In this document: piece by piece, positions 24,400-37,246 of the stretch
Layout of the letters: each line of letters starts with the position of its first letter
Position numbering within the stretch: the first letter of the stretch is position 1
From: Mangifera indica
Taxonomy: Eukaryota > Streptophyta > Magnoliopsida > Sapindales > Anacardiaceae
Length of the DNA stretch: 64,000 nt
Direction: 5' to 3'
Assembly (NCBI RefSeq): GCF_011075055.1
Contig: NC_058141.1
Span: 16,873,639 to 16,937,638, forward strand
Notes under the pieces: generated by a model
What the model saw: only the letters and a program-made list of their open reading frames with translations
Databases searched by the model: none
Told to the model about the DNA's origin: nothing
Position numbers and translations under genes: made by a program

Positions 24400-26656
24400 T
24401 AATAATAACAACAGAAAGCCTGATCAAAAAGGAAAATTAAGGTCATGGACTATAGTCCATTTGACAAAGTGGCAGTCGGAGTCCATTGGGCCAACAACCT
24501 AACCCATCTCATTTAACTTATTGGCATGTGTAGAGAATAGGAGAGTAATATCAATAAAACAATATATATACAATTTTTTATATATAATTTATGTATATAA
24601 ATGATATATTATTATATAATTTGATAATTTTAAATTAAAAATAAAATAAAAATCAATCACATAATATTATATCATCTATATATCTAAATTATGTAAAAAA
24701 ATATATACACATAGATTAATATTAGCTTTAAAATATCAATATCCCAAATAATATTTGAACTTGAGGTGAGTTTGTGAACTCACAATTTGGCTAGAATACC
24801 ATATAAAAATGATCCTAACAAATTTAAATTGTATTCACACTCTTGATGGATTCAAACTCTATCATGAAATATTCAAATCGAATTTAAGTTAAATATTTTT
24901 TATTTTGAATAGATTATACCTTGTGGGACGTTTGATTTGTATAATATTTTATTATTAAAATAGAGAAATTATCTTTAAGATATATTATTTAGAAGATTAC
25001 TGAATATAAATGATTATTATGTTTGATAAAATTTGGTTGATATAAATAATTATTGTGTTTAGTTAAAAGTAATAAAATAATACTAGTAAATTATTTTACT
25101 TAAATACTCTTGAATATACTTATTTTTAAATGTTTTTATATTATTTGTTATATTAATTAAAAATAAATTTATTTTTGTCTAAAAAATAAATAAATTATAA
25201 TATAATTATAATAAAATCAAGATTACTTTGATAATTTTTTAATATCTAAGGTGAAAGTGGTAATCAGATTATCACTTATATTATTTATTACGTTAATATT
25301 AATAATAAAAAATTACCATAATATTGATAAACCAAATAAGATAATGTAAGTAATAAAAGATAGATTATCATAATAATCTTTAAATTTTTTGAACCAAACA
25401 ACCCCTTAATGTTATGTGACTTCAAATGGTAATCTTTAGTTAGTGCTCTTTGATAAGTGCCTTCAAAGTATTACCAATCCCTCTACCAATTTAAATTTTG
25501 ATGAAGAAAATTTTATTTCATACTTTCCTACTAAATGGTGTATGTGTGTGTGTGTGTATATATATATATTTATATTTATGAAGAGTATTCTTGAAACAAC
25601 ACCACCACAATCAATTTACAATCTATAATTTAGTCAGAAATCAGAAAAAAATATTTATAAAATCGATCAAATCTTAAACATAATTCTTAAATATCGAAAA
25701 ATTATTTAAAATATAAAAAAAAATTGGTATGGCTTTACATATTCATAAAATTGATTAGTTAAATTTTGATCTTACAAGAGAGTTGTGATTTTCCTTTTAA
25801 GACAGAGGATATAAAAAAATTAATAATAAAAGATGTTTGGTTAAGATAGATAAAATTATTTTTGTTACCAAATTAATATTAATTTTATTATAATTATCTT
25901 ATTATTTATTAATTTTTTATAATAAAAATAACCTCAATTTTATTTAATATAACAATTATTATTAAAATAATTATATTAATTAATATTTAAATAAAAATAA
26001 ATTAATAAATATAATAATTATTTATATTTATTAAATATAATAATTATTTATAAATAATCTATTTTAAAAATAATTTTTTAATTTTGATAATAAAATTATT
26101 CAAACTAAATTATATAAATATTTAAAAAATAAAATTATATAACCATAAAAATGAAAAAACATTTTTATAAAATTAAAAGACCTAGGGGACGAAATTATTA
26201 TTAACTCAATACAAATCATTTTGTCATAAATTAATTTATAAATTTAAAACGAATTAAACAATCTTCGTCAACCAGTTACCTCATCAGCTGTACGGTAATC
26301 TCACTAAGCGATTCCTTTCGGGACCCACTCCACTCGGGTAACTTGCGAAAGAAGAATCGGATTTTTACATTAGGTTCCACGTACGCTCCGCAAAAACAGC
26401 GCCACTATTAGCCAACCCAAGTAAAAATTTGTCAAAATTGACTCAACCAGACGCTGACTCCCGACAAAACCTTCCCGAGCTCACATACTCTGGATCTTAT
26501 TCGATAACTACTCCTGGAAACAACTATAAAGTTGGAAGCGCGAGGCAGACTGACTTTGCAAAGCAAACAGGAGTCTTTACTCCCTTCTTGCTGAAGCAGA
26601 CGAAAAAGAAGCAGAAAAACAAGGAGAAAGAATAAGTGACTGAGAGAGTTTTCGCT
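24400..26656. other. AT-rich intergenic DNA upstream of the CCCH helicase
   Basis: Contains an imperfect AT hairpin at about 24560-24710, an AT-rich element at 24925-25405, a TG/TA microsatellite at about 25540-25572, and a further AT-rich stretch with inverted ends at about 25825-26110. From about 26280 the composition turns less AT-rich, as expected of the promoter and 5' leader of the helicase gene that starts at 26657. An open frame at 26429-26635 in that leader begins with TTG, not ATG. Confidence 0.55.
24925..25405. mobile_element. AT-rich MITE-like element, copy 1
   Basis: About 480 bp. Extensive similarity to 39382-39862, for example the shared 'tactagtaaattattttact' and 'taatcagattatcac' stretches. 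Ends are loosely inverted: GGGACGTTTGATTTG on the left and GAACCAAACAACCCC on the right. No coding capacity. Confidence 0.6.
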
Positions 26657-29600
26657 ATGGGATCATCATCTCCGACGTCGTCTTGTAGTTCATCGTACAC
26701 GTCACCGTTTTCCACTCCGGAATTTTCGTCTCTTCCAGTGTTGTCTCTCAGAGAGAAAATTGTCGAGAAAGTCCTCCAAAATCGGGTTACTCTCATTGTC
26801 GGTGAAACTGGCTGTGGTACTTCCTTCATTTCTCTTTACCTTCTTATTTTAATTGTGCTTTGTGCTTTGCCTAAATTGTTTTTCATTTGGACAACATTTA
26901 CTTTCTTTAGTTTTTATTATTGTTAATATTATTTACACATACTTGTACTATGAAATTAGTTTAAGGGGTTAATTTTTGGCTATTAGATTTTGGCGCTTCA
27001 CTCACTTTCTAATTTTCTCTTTGCTATATTGCTATTTTGATTATCGCATTTGTGTTCATTTCATGTGAGTTCATCCGTTTATGGCTTTGAATACCGAAAC
27101 GGGTGTTATATTTCTCAAGCTTGTACTTATTCAGTAGATGTTTGTTGACTTCAATGTAGCTTCTTCATTTATTTTTCTGTTAACACAACTTTCATGGTTC
27201 TTATTAGAGGAAGAACTGATTGATTTAACTTTCATGGTTCTGTTTGTTTTGTTTAATTAAAAATCAAGGTAAGAGCTCTCAAGTTCCACAATTTCTTTTG
27301 GAGGAAAACATGGAACCCATTTTGTGTACACAGCCGAGGAGATTTGCTGTTGTAGCTGTTGCTAAAATGGTTGCCAAAAGTCGTAATTGTGAATTGGGTG
27401 AAGAAGTTGGATATCACATAGGCCATTCAAAACTTTTGTCCGAAAGGTACTTTGTGATATGTGTTCATATGAGTTAATGTATCTTTTAAATCTTCAAAAT
27501 TTTGCATGCCACTTGTGGTTGTATCCCCTGTTCTACTCTGCTTTTTTTGCCCCCTCTTTTCTTCACTATCCTTTTGGTTTTAGAACTGGGATCTTTATGT
27601 GGGTGGATGGAGAGAATGGGGTGTACTGTTGGACACTCTGGATTTCTGATTTAATGCCAAAATATCTTTAAGGAACACTCAACTTTCAGATGGATGATAG
27701 GAACCATTTTTGTCATTGAGTTGAAAAAGGTCATTTTCCTTCCTTGTTTTCAGCCTTGAGCTATTACTTTGGCAGTTACTACATCACCTATGCACAATTT
27801 TTTGGACCTTTTGATTGAATTCTGTTAACATGTGATTGTAAGTGTTGAGAAGAATTCTTACAATGTTTTATACTTAAAATAAATTACTTGATGTCTTTTG
27901 TATTTACTGTCTACTATTATTTCTCTCCGTGCCCTCATATCCTTTTGTCTTCTGTATATTCATTTTTTTGTTTCATGGTTAAAAGTAAAAGTTTAGTGCT
28001 TGATACTGTCTATTTGCCTTAATAATTTTATATATCTATTTGATATTTGACATTCTAGTTCTATACATAATAATTTATTTACATTTTTGTCACCATTTTC
28101 TGCAAAATGTATACTTAGCAATTTTTAGTTACCTTTTTCATATGGCCTTGCAGATCAAAGATTGTTTTCAAGACTGCTGGAGTTTTGTTAGATGAAATGC
28201 GTGACAAGGGATTGAATGCACTCAAGTACAAGGTTATTATTCTTGATGAAGTGCATGAAAGGTCTGTCGAGTCTGATTTAGTTCTTGTCTGCGTGAAGCA
28301 GTTCCTACTGAAGAAGAATGACCTGAGGTTGGGATCCATTACTATTTTAGTATTTGCTAGCATTGTGGCCTTATTTATAGCTGTAATACAGGCTATATTA
28401 AGTTTACTTCTTGAAGTTTGGCATCTGTGGTGATTATATTTATGATTAATTATTGGAAAAATAGAACCATCGTCTCTTGTAATTCTATTAAACACTTCTT
28501 AATTAATCTTGGTATGACCATGGTTGCATAAGGGTTTATGACTTAGTATTTTTTTCCAGGTTGGTTTTGATGTCTGCAACTGCTGATATTGCAAGATACA
28601 GAGATTACTTCAAGGACCTTGCAAGGGGTGAAAGAGTTGAAGTGCTTGCAATCCCCAGTTCTAACCAGAGAACCGTTTTTCATAAAAGAGTCTCTTATCT
28701 CGATCAGGCAATCACTTTGCTTAGTTTACTTTATGTTTGCAGCTACCCCTGTCCAATCTAGACTACTGATATTTTTTTAAACTTTAGGAGATTGTATATG
28801 GTCATTCAGACAGGCGAAAAGTGAATTTATATAACAATTATGTCAAAGCAGTTGTTATACATCATTTAACAGAACATGACCTTTAATTTAAAAATCAATT
28901 TCTTAAATATCTGATAATGATGTTACTACTTTTACCCAGGTAGCTGAATTGCTTGGTATGGATCCTGAAATACATTCAGAATTATCTTTGAGATATTGTT
29001 CTGGTCCAAGTCCATCTATGGCCAGTGCTGAAATTAAGCCTGAAGTGCACAAACTTATTCATGATTTGGTGTTGCACATTCATGAAAATGAGACAGACAT
29101 TGAAAAGAGCATTTTGATTTTCCTTCCAACTTACCATGCCCTGGAGCAGCAATGGTACTTTCTAGAGCCGCTCAGTTCATCTTTTAAAGTTCACATTTTG
29201 CATAGCAGCATTGACACCGAACAAGCTCTCATGGCTATGAAAATATGGAAATCTCATCGCAAGGTAGACCTTTAATTGATTATGCCTCTTCAAACTGCAT
29301 ATGAATATAAGTTGTGGTTGACAAAGAAAGGTTGGGGGAGGGGGGGTGTGGGGTGAAGGAAAGTTCATATTTGCACATATACAAGAGTTTATATTTGTAC
29401 GCTTATTTATGTTTTTTGGTGTTATTGTTGTTATTTGACATGCTCTTTTGTTGTTAAGGTTAGCTAGTTAATTTCTTATGCTGCTCCACATGACACGTTG
29501 ACTCTGTAATTTCTTATTCAATTTAGAGCAAAGTTGAGGAATAGAATGTGAACTAATTTTGGCTTCTATAATTTTCTTCTATTTTCAATCTCTTGACTCC

Positions 29601-32600
29601 TTGCATAGATTCTCTCTCTGAGTTTAGGATTTTAATTACACATCTCATTGTTTGTTCACTGAAATGTATAATTTTACACAGGTGATACTGGCCACAAATA
29701 TTGCAGAATCATCTGTGACAATACCCAAAGTAGCATATGTCATTGATTCATGCCGATCTTTACAAGTCTTTTGGGACAGCAATAGGAAAGCAGACACTGC
29801 AGAGCTTGTTTGGGTTTCAAAATCTCAGGTATTCAGTATGCTATTACTGTTTTCCATTTATTGATTTTCTTTCACAATTTAGTTCCTTAAATTCAATAAT
29901 GCTGTAGGCAGAGCAGCGTAGGGGGAGAACTGGTAGAACTTGCGATGGCCAGATTTATCGATTAGTTACAAAATCATTTTTCGGCAAGTTTGAGGATCAT
30001 GAGTGTCCAGCTATACTGAGACTATCATTGAGGCTACAAGTACTTCTTATTTGCTGTTCTGAATCTAAATCAATCAATGATCCCAAAGGTATAATGCTAG
30101 GATTCTGGTTTTAAAAAATTTGCATTGCATATGTTGCTGGATATGTAATGGACCTTTTTCCCTTCAGTTATAGATTTCTTTAATTGATTTCCTAATCGGA
30201 AAGGAAACTACTAAGTTTCTTCCATTTTTTTTGTTTTATACATCTAGTAATGATGCTAAATTAGTACTTGGCTTTCTTCAGTGGGTGGAACCTCTGGATA
30301 TCTAACTTTCACCTTAGTTGAATCAACATTGAAATTTGCTTGGGTTGAAATCTAATCTTTGCCTAATGTTGAGTTGAGGCTGAGCCAAAGTCTTGGCCAA
30401 ACTAACCACCCTGAAAATGGATTAATGATTCTTGGGTAAAGAATTTGCGGGCTGCTGCTTGTATAACCTGCTCCACAGTTAGGCCTTTCAATTTGAAACT
30501 GCAAACATTATTAAAAAAAGAAAGAAGAAGAAGAAGAAGAAGAAGATGTTTTGCACTTTGAGTTGCCTGTACTAGTTGTCATCTCATTGTAGCAAAAACT
30601 ATAGATTTATAGATTATTGTCTTTCTCTATGGCTTGAGCACAAGTAAGTACTACTTAATAATGTAATTATTCAATAAATTTTTTTAGTTTAGTTCATTAT
30701 TTTAAACCTTTCATGTTAGTGCTTCATCACGTATTTAATACTTGTTTGGCCTTTTAACTTCTTTGTATATCCTACACGTAAATCATTCCAGTTGTTTCTA
30801 ATGAATAGTGTAATAGGGGCTTAATGATAGTCCAGATACACAAATTAGTAATATTGTCTTGTGAGATTATACGGATTTACTAGAAATGCAGAAGAATCAT
30901 AAAATCAGAATACTGTTATGCCATTCTTATTGTTAATCAGGATTTTTTATGTGGTGAGGCATTGCAATTGCACTCTGATGTAAATTGAAGGGGCCTTAAC
31001 TGATGGAACTCTGATATTAGGCCTGTTGCAGAAGGTTCTGGATCCACCAAGTGCTGAAGTTGTTGGAGATGCATTAAATTTGCTTGTTCAAATGCGTACT
31101 TTGGAGAAAAGATCTCCAAGGGGACGGTATGAGCCTACATTTTATGGGCGGTTACTAGCTAGCTTTTCATTATCCTTTGATGCTTCTGTCCTTGTGGTCA
31201 AGTTTGGGGAAATTGGTATGCTTCGTGAAGGCATTTTGCTGGGTATATTGATGGACACACAGCCTCTACCTATTCTTCAGCCTTTTGGTGATGACAATTT
31301 GGTATTGTCAATTTAGTAAATGAACTCTGCAGTTTCTAGATGCACATGGTTGTTGGAATATCGGTCCCTCTTTGTTAAACTAGTGTTTTACTTCAGTTTA
31401 CGGAATACACAAGCTGTTACTTTGGTGGCGATGGCAACAATAAAGTCCTAACTGGTCGAAAGGAGGTGGTACTCATGGGAAACTTGTGTGCGTTACAGTT
31501 TTGGCAACGTGTTTTTAAGGTAAGGTGGCAGGTTTTTGCTTGGATCTGCAGAGATTGATTTTTCAATTAATTATAAATTTCTTATGTAAAACCCATTCTC
31601 TTTCTCTGAAGGATAAACAACGTCTTGACCATTTAAAACAACTTCTAAAGTTTGATGACATGAAGACCACCAAGTTATTGCTGCCCAAGATTGAAGAAGA
31701 ATGGTGTTTCTTCCACAATCTTGTGCAATCATCTATACATCATGCCTGTGAATTGTGTATGGATCTATAACTCTACTGAAAATTTGCCCCTTTTTTTGCG
31801 CTGAAACAATCTTGTGAAGTTTTTCAGCAGTGTGTCAATGAATAATTGCAATCGCATTCCTTATATATGTCTTTTATTAATTCTCTCTTTCTGTATGTTT
31901 ACAAGTTTGAATATCTTTCTTTTTCAGATGAAGACATACTAAATTCGTTGCACAGGTTTCGGCCAAAATTCCTTTGTATCTCTCGTGGGCTACCAACCTA
32001 TTATGATCCTTATGAATATGATCATAAATGCCTTCTCAAGTGTCAGCAACCTGAAGATGCAGATGCATTTGTTGCAGATAATAATTCCCTTGAGACAGCA
32101 TGTGAAACAAGGAAATGTATTGCTGTGCCATTTGTTGCTTCCAATCAATTTCAATCCAATAATGTGGCTGAAAATCTGGCAAATGTTATCAGAGAGGTAT
32201 AATTTTTTATTGGCTTGGGTGCAGTGTTGTTGACATATTATTGAGCTTTCCTTGTAATTTATGACAGATAAGAGTTCAGTATGTAGAGGACATGCCTCAT
32301 AATCAGGTTAGAGATGCTAATGGTTCTAATGACCTTTGGGAGTCTCCTTTATGTGTTTATTTCGCCAGAGGTTCTTGCAATAGAGGTGGTCAATGTGTAT
32401 TTTCGCATTCACTTCATGCAAAAAAACCCACATGCAAATTCTTTTTCTCTTTACAGGTATACTACTTGACTTGATTAAGTTCTCTAAGTGCTTTTATAAC
32501 TTCTTTTTTTTTTTGGACATTGGTACATGTTTATGTTACTGAACTTTGTGGGTCACTCAAACCTAAACATAGACCTCTTTAATACTATCCCATTTTGGAA

Positions 32601-33665
32601 TCCAACCTAAGCCTGTTCCAGAGTCTGTTACTTTTTTTTTTTTCAGAAACTTCATTTGTTACTTTAGTTGGTATGTTCTGATTCTGAAGGAAACTTGCAG
32701 GGTTGTCGTAATGGAGATTTATGTGGCTTTTCTCATGATCTGGGTCAATCTGCTTCATCTGTCAGTTCAACTGCTTGCCTTCAAGAAGATGGGGTTGCTA
32801 ATGCTGCCTCCCTTCTGCGATTGTTTCCAACATCTACAGATGGATGCATTCTTTTGTTGGATGACACAGATTTGCATTTCAGCTCAAATATTGCTTGCCT
32901 TTACGACCCTTGTAAAATAATCTCTACAACATGTTTGTCAGACACCACTATATGCAACCCTTCACTGGAAGGTGTTAGAATTATGTGGGGCCTCAGTCAC
33001 CCATACGAGACAATCATTTCCAAATCAGGGGGAAATCTGATCCCTTGGAATGAAGTAAAGTGTGTGCTATGGTTTCCTAGTCTTGATGGCTATTCTGAAA
33101 ATTTGGACAGACAGAAAATTCTGGTGCAGAATTTTTTTGAGTACTTAGCAATCAGAATATTGGCTGATGCCTTGTATGAAGTACAAGTTATCCTCACCAT
33201 GAACAATATCAAATTTTCTCAACTGCAGGTAATTGTTTAAACTTGTTTTGCCCTTGATACTGCAGGAATGGCTAATTTGATTTACTGTTGGAGAACATGG
33301 TCATGCAATTGATATATCTTTATTGTGTAATGTGAGCAGTTGGGATTTTGAATGGTGGAAAGCTATGTTCAGATAGTGTAGTCTATAAATATTGGTGGTT
33401 TATATGAAAATGATGAGAAGTTGAAATTTGAATTTAATGTTTGTGGTTACAGGTGGAAAAGTTGGGAAGAGATAGCTTCTTCTTCCTCACAGAGTCGTTT
33501 CCATTTGATGAGATGAGTTTTGGGGAGTTGGCGGATTCGGTGACTACAAAGAGGGCAATGTGGGTTTCAAGACCCATCTCCTACGTCTTTGATCTGCACC
33601 CTCCTTCTGACCTTCAGTTTGGTGACTATTCTTCCTTGCTGAAAGAAGCCCTTCATGGAGAATGA
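26657..33665 (+). CDS. DExH-box RNA helicase with two CCCH zinc fingers (C3H31/DExH8-like)
   Basis: Fourteen exons: 26657-26816, 27269-27446, 28154-28327, 28560-28707, 28940-29263, 29682-29828, 29908-30088, 31021-31301, 31397-31519, 31612-31756, 31928-32196, 32268-32456, 32701-33228, 33453-33665. The frame closes at 1019 aa, close to the Arabidopsis CCCH protein 31 that I recall. Helicase motifs: Walker A GETGCGKSS split by intron 1, motif II DEVH, motif III SAT, NIAESSVTIP (motif V), QRRGRTGR (motif VI). A helicase-associated C-terminal region follows (PRGRYEPTFYGRLLASF). Two zinc fingers then follow, CX7CX5CX3H (CVYFARGSC) and CX8CX5CX3H (CKFFFSLQGC), and finally a conserved plant-only tail ending RPISYVFDLHPPSD. 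It is expected to be an ATP-dependent RNA-binding remodeller; its precise role is not known to me. Intron 4 appears to start with GC; an alternative GT donor 27 bases downstream also keeps frame. Confidence 0.92.
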
Positions 33666-34821
33666 TTTCCATGGCTCCTATGTGGTTACAGGGTTTATAT
33701 CTTTAAGCAGTTGGTAGTTTTATACGGTTTTTCTGAATCAATGTTCTTATTTTGTTTGTTTTCAGTTTTCCTTGATAGAAAGACCCTTTCATCTGAAGCA
33801 GCATGTAAAGAGTAACATTAGATAAATTAATATATATTACATCATGTGTTTGCCTTATCTAGTTTTATTATATCATTCATTATTACCTGGAAAGATTTTA
33901 TCTATCAATCTTAAATTTAAGTACAGACAAAAACTAATAAAATACTTAATAGGAGATTTGAAGGGCATTGTCGAAGACCTTAATAGAATTTTATTTGGAT
34001 CAACGCTCTTGGTTGTAATCTCTGGATGCCAATTTTTTATGGTTGGCATTGCAATTGAACTTGCAGTAGTATTATTGTAGCGATAGATCCATGGCAGACG
34101 ATATATAACGAAAACAACGATGGGCTTGATATAGAATAATAATAGACCACATGACCAATAAAAGACACATTGATAATGGTAGTAGTATTGTAGCCATAGA
34201 TCATATGAACAAATTCAATTAAATTTTTGCAATTTCAGTAGCAGTAATTTGCTCATTACATAATAAGGGTAAATTAGTAATTTAAATTCAATTTCATATT
34301 TAATGCATAATTTATATTTTATATTAAAGGATATTATTATTATTACTTTTCTTGATAAAGATAAAATTGTTATTTCAAACTTATACTAACAGGAATCATT
34401 AACAGATTTTTATATTAGATTTTTAATAATTAACGGTAACAATTTAAATTTGTATCAGACATTGAGTGGGGATAAGTTTTCTGGCCTATCTTTTACCAAA
34501 GTATTGATTGACATGTGTGGCTATACGGTATAGCCTATACCCCGTGCCCCTGGTTTCTGCGGTACATATTATAAAGAAAAGTTTATTTATTTAAAAAAGA
34601 AAAGAAAAAACAATCTAAAAAGTAGGTGCTCGCTTTGTTTTGATCCGATCCACACTAATTCAATTATACGCAATATATAATTAAAAAACGTAAACGGCGT
34701 CGTATTATGGATTTTCATGTTTAAGATAGATAAAGCGGTGGTTATTTTTATGTTTTGAATTGAGTGGCAACTGACGAGGGTTGTGGATTATCCGGCCGGC
34801 TTCTGGGAGCGTAGAGAGAAG
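33666..34821. other. Intergenic DNA between helicase and LYR-protein genes
   Basis: The first part should be 3' untranslated region of the helicase gene. The rest is AT-rich with no protein signal. A short imperfect repeat (GTAGTATT..TTGTAGCGATAGATC) occurs near 34065 and again near 34177. I see nothing else. Confidence 0.5.
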
Positions 34822-35139
34822 ATGGTGAGAGGGGAGGCATTGAGAGCATACAGTGATTTGATAAGAGCCACAAGGAAATCATTCGCCGGAGACACGTTGA
34901 TGCTTAGAGAATCTGCCAAAGAAATCCGTAAGAAATTCATCGAGAATCGCCATGTTACCTCTGATACCGAGGTCCAGAAACTCCTTGAAGAGGCGCGTGA
35001 AGCCTCTCATTTCATCTCAACTATGATTGTCCAAGCTAAACTCACTGAACAGGCCAACATAGAAAAACAGACAAACAAACAAAGACCCAATATAAATATT
35101 CTTGTTAACAAGCATTTTAGACTTAACGGAAATCCTTGA
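34822..35139 (+). CDS. MZM1-like LYR protein with aberrant C-terminus
   Basis: A single open exon of 105 codons from ATG 34822 (upstream in-frame codons lack an ATG). Residues 1-75 match mitochondrial zinc maintenance protein 1, a small LYR/complex1-LYR protein of the mitochondrial matrix that acts in complex III Rieske assembly: [20 protein letters not shown], then [27 protein letters not shown] and MIVQAKL. From about residue 76 the family's Gly-rich tail (GGYEVKP-like) is missing and is replaced by unrelated Asn/Gln/Lys-rich sequence ending in TGA. I did not find the missing tail downstream. It may be a truncated gene copy, or a gene whose last exon was lost or lies elsewhere. Function uncertain. 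Confidence 0.65.
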   Translation: MVRGEALRAYSDLIRATRKSFAGDTLMLRESAKEIRKKFIENRHVTSDTEVQKLLEEAREASHFISTMIVQAKLTEQANIEKQTNKQRPNINILVNKHFRLNGNP

Positions 35140-35343
35140 AATTTAAGTGATTACCAAAGTGAAAAACCTTTCAAAGGCTCATCATGATTGTCCTTTTATG
35201 AACCCAATGATTGTAATTACAGGTGGCTATTGATAAATTTTTCGAACAGTAAATATGGTCTTCCGAAAAAAAAAAAAGACGTGAATGTGGTCCAAGTAAT
35301 GTAGCCATTGGGCTTACACGTGTAGCTAGTTTGGAATAGAAAT

Positions 35344-36137
35344 GGTCCAAGGGACTATTGCCCACCCAAGGTAGGTTTTTTTTCCTAAATTCCTCCCTTT
35401 AACTTTGAAAATCTAATTTATCTACCCATAGACTACTAAAAAAACAGTTTTAAAGACAAAATCATCATTTTATCTGTAATATTAAAAATAAACTTAAATT
35501 TTATTTTATTTTTTTCCCCAAACCCTAAAAACTAACCATTTTTCCTCAATCTAAGTTTTCAAAAACAACATTTTCCCCCTAGGGTTTCCAAACTTTTGGA
35601 TTGAATTTTTCGACAACAATCGATGATCTCCAGACGACGTCTCTTCCTTCCCGACATCTCCTCTTTTTGACTGTACAAAGTCTTCCCCTCCTAAGTGTTA
35701 TCGTCGAGGAAGATGAATCGTCTTCTTTCAAAGACGAATACGACGTCTTCGTCTTCATTAGAGACGAATCATCTCGACGAAGACAAATCATTTTTGTCAA
35801 GGACGATGCCACACTGCATCGAGAGATATACGACTGGAAGGAGGAGACACCGGGGAGAAAGAGACGTCACCTGAAGATCATCGATCGTTGTCGAAAAAAT
35901 GGGATCTGAAGGTTCGAAAACCCTAGGGGGGAAATGTAATTTTTGAAAATTTGGGGTGGGGGAAAATTATTAGTTTTTAGGGTTTGGGACGGGGGAAAAA
36001 TGATATGACTAACAGATTCAGTTAATTTTAACGGCCCATAGGTGGGTAAATTGGATTTTCAAAGTTAATGGGGGGGGGGGGGGGGGGGAATTTGGAAAAA
36101 AAAAGGCATACCTTGGGTGGGAAATAGTCCTTTGGCC
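35344..36137. mobile_element. Inverted-repeat transposon copy B with perfect 9-bp target duplication
   Basis: 794 bp flanked by the identical 9-mer AATAGAAAT at 35335-35343 and 36138-36146. Ends: GGTCCAAGGGACTATTGCCC and GGGAAATAGTCCTTTGGCC. The interior folds back: TCGACAACAATCGATGATCT near 35610 is mirrored by AGATCATCGATCGTTGTCGA near 35875. A run of 19 G lies at 36070-36088. The open frames inside (35601-35909 and the reverse one) are by-products of the repeat. A 9-bp duplication is typical of Mutator-like transposition. Confidence 0.88.
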
Positions 36138-36661
36138 AATAGAAATACCTTAAATTTCGTCTCAAGTGTTCATGATACGACTGAAAAGATTCCTGTGAAG
36201 TTAGGTGTAGCCGTTCATGTGAATTGCATCACCGATTAAACAGAAGGAAATCTGGTTAGTTGAGCTAATGAAGATACTCGACGACTTCCTCTTATAACTT
36301 TGATAAAGGCTTCTTAAAGAAACAGTATCATGCAATTAACAAACGTACGAGGAAATCAAATAACTTGATTTACAGAAAATAGTATTGTGCTCTTCCAGTG
36401 GAAAGAAAGCCTTACCCTTCATGAACTCACCTGCCAATTCACATGTTTTACCCTTTCTTATATAATTTCTCTGTTTCAGCTGACCAACTTACTCATTATT
36501 GTCACTCACCAGCCTCTTGCTTCTATCTCAACTACAAAAGCCTCTACACTTTCCAACTCATGCGGTTCGTTCAAACCCTTTATAAATCTTCCCTGCAAAT
36601 CACTTACTTCCTACTTACAAGTATTAGAGTGTTTCTGTTTCATTCTTTCTGCATTTTTGCA

Positions 36662-37246
36662 ATGGCACGCCACAGCATGTTCATAATCATCGCGGTCTTG
36701 CTCCTCGTCAGGCTCACAAATTATGGCGGATCAGCATGGGTAAACAAAAGTTATGTGCGAAATGCCTGCAGTGTCACAACATATCGTGACCTTTGTATTC
36801 GCTCATTAGCTTCATTTTCCACCATTGCTAAGACAAGTCCTAGCAAATGGGCACGAGCTGGGGTTTCGGTGACAATCAGCCAGGTTAAGAGTGCTAATCA
36901 ATACTTGAACAATCTGAATAAACAGGGCCGTATGAATGGGAGAAACAGAGTGGCCCTTTTAGATTGCATCGAAGGGTTTGAAAATGCACTCGATGAGCTT
37001 CACAAGTCATTGGCCATACTAAGGAAGATAAGTGCGAGAAATTTTGATAAACAAATGGGTGACCTTAATACATTTATGAGCGCTGCACTCACTGATGAAA
37101 ACACTTGTTTGGATGGTTTTGCAGGCCGAAATGGATCCCGAGTTACTCTGATTAAAACCCGAGTTTTGAATTCCACTTATTTCACTAGTAACGCCCTGGA
37201 TCTTGTTGCTAAACTTTCCACCTCTGGTATAAAAAACGATCCATAG
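36662..37246 (+). CDS. Pectin methylesterase / invertase inhibitor (PMEI6-like)
   Basis: A single exon of 194 aa. A signal peptide (MFIIIAVLLLVRL) directs secretion to the cell wall. The PMEI domain has the conserved disulfide pair in NACSVTTYRDLC, followed by CIRSLASFS, then DCIEGFENALDEL, and ALTDENTCLDGF carrying the remaining conserved cysteines. Such four-helix-bundle proteins block pectin methylesterases or acid invertases; sequence alone does not separate the two targets reliably, but the genomic position matches Arabidopsis PMEI6. The open frame extends upstream to 36443 without a stop; I prefer ATG 36662 because the signal peptide follows it directly, as in the family. Confidence 0.85.
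   Translation: MARHSMFIIIAVLLLVRLTNYGGSAWVNKSYVRNACSVTTYRDLCIRSLASFSTIAKTSPSKWARAGVSVTISQVKSANQYLNNLNKQGRMNGRNRVALLDCIEGFENALDELHKSLAILRKISARNFDKQMGDLNTFMSAALTDENTCLDGFAGRNGSRVTLIKTRVLNSTYFTSNALDLVAKLSTSGIKNDP

Noticed and set aside
26429..26635. 68-codon frame in the helicase leader as a uORF
   Set aside because: It starts with TTG; no ATG opens this frame.
35601..35909. 102-codon open frame between the LYR and PMEI genes
   Set aside because: It lies wholly inside inverted-repeat transposon copy B; its Asp/Glu/Ser-rich peptide comes from GACGAAGA-type repeats, and the reverse strand is equally open.
36443..36661. 73-residue N-terminal extension of the PMEI
   Set aside because: It would bury the signal peptide internally; family members begin directly before the hydrophobic segment.
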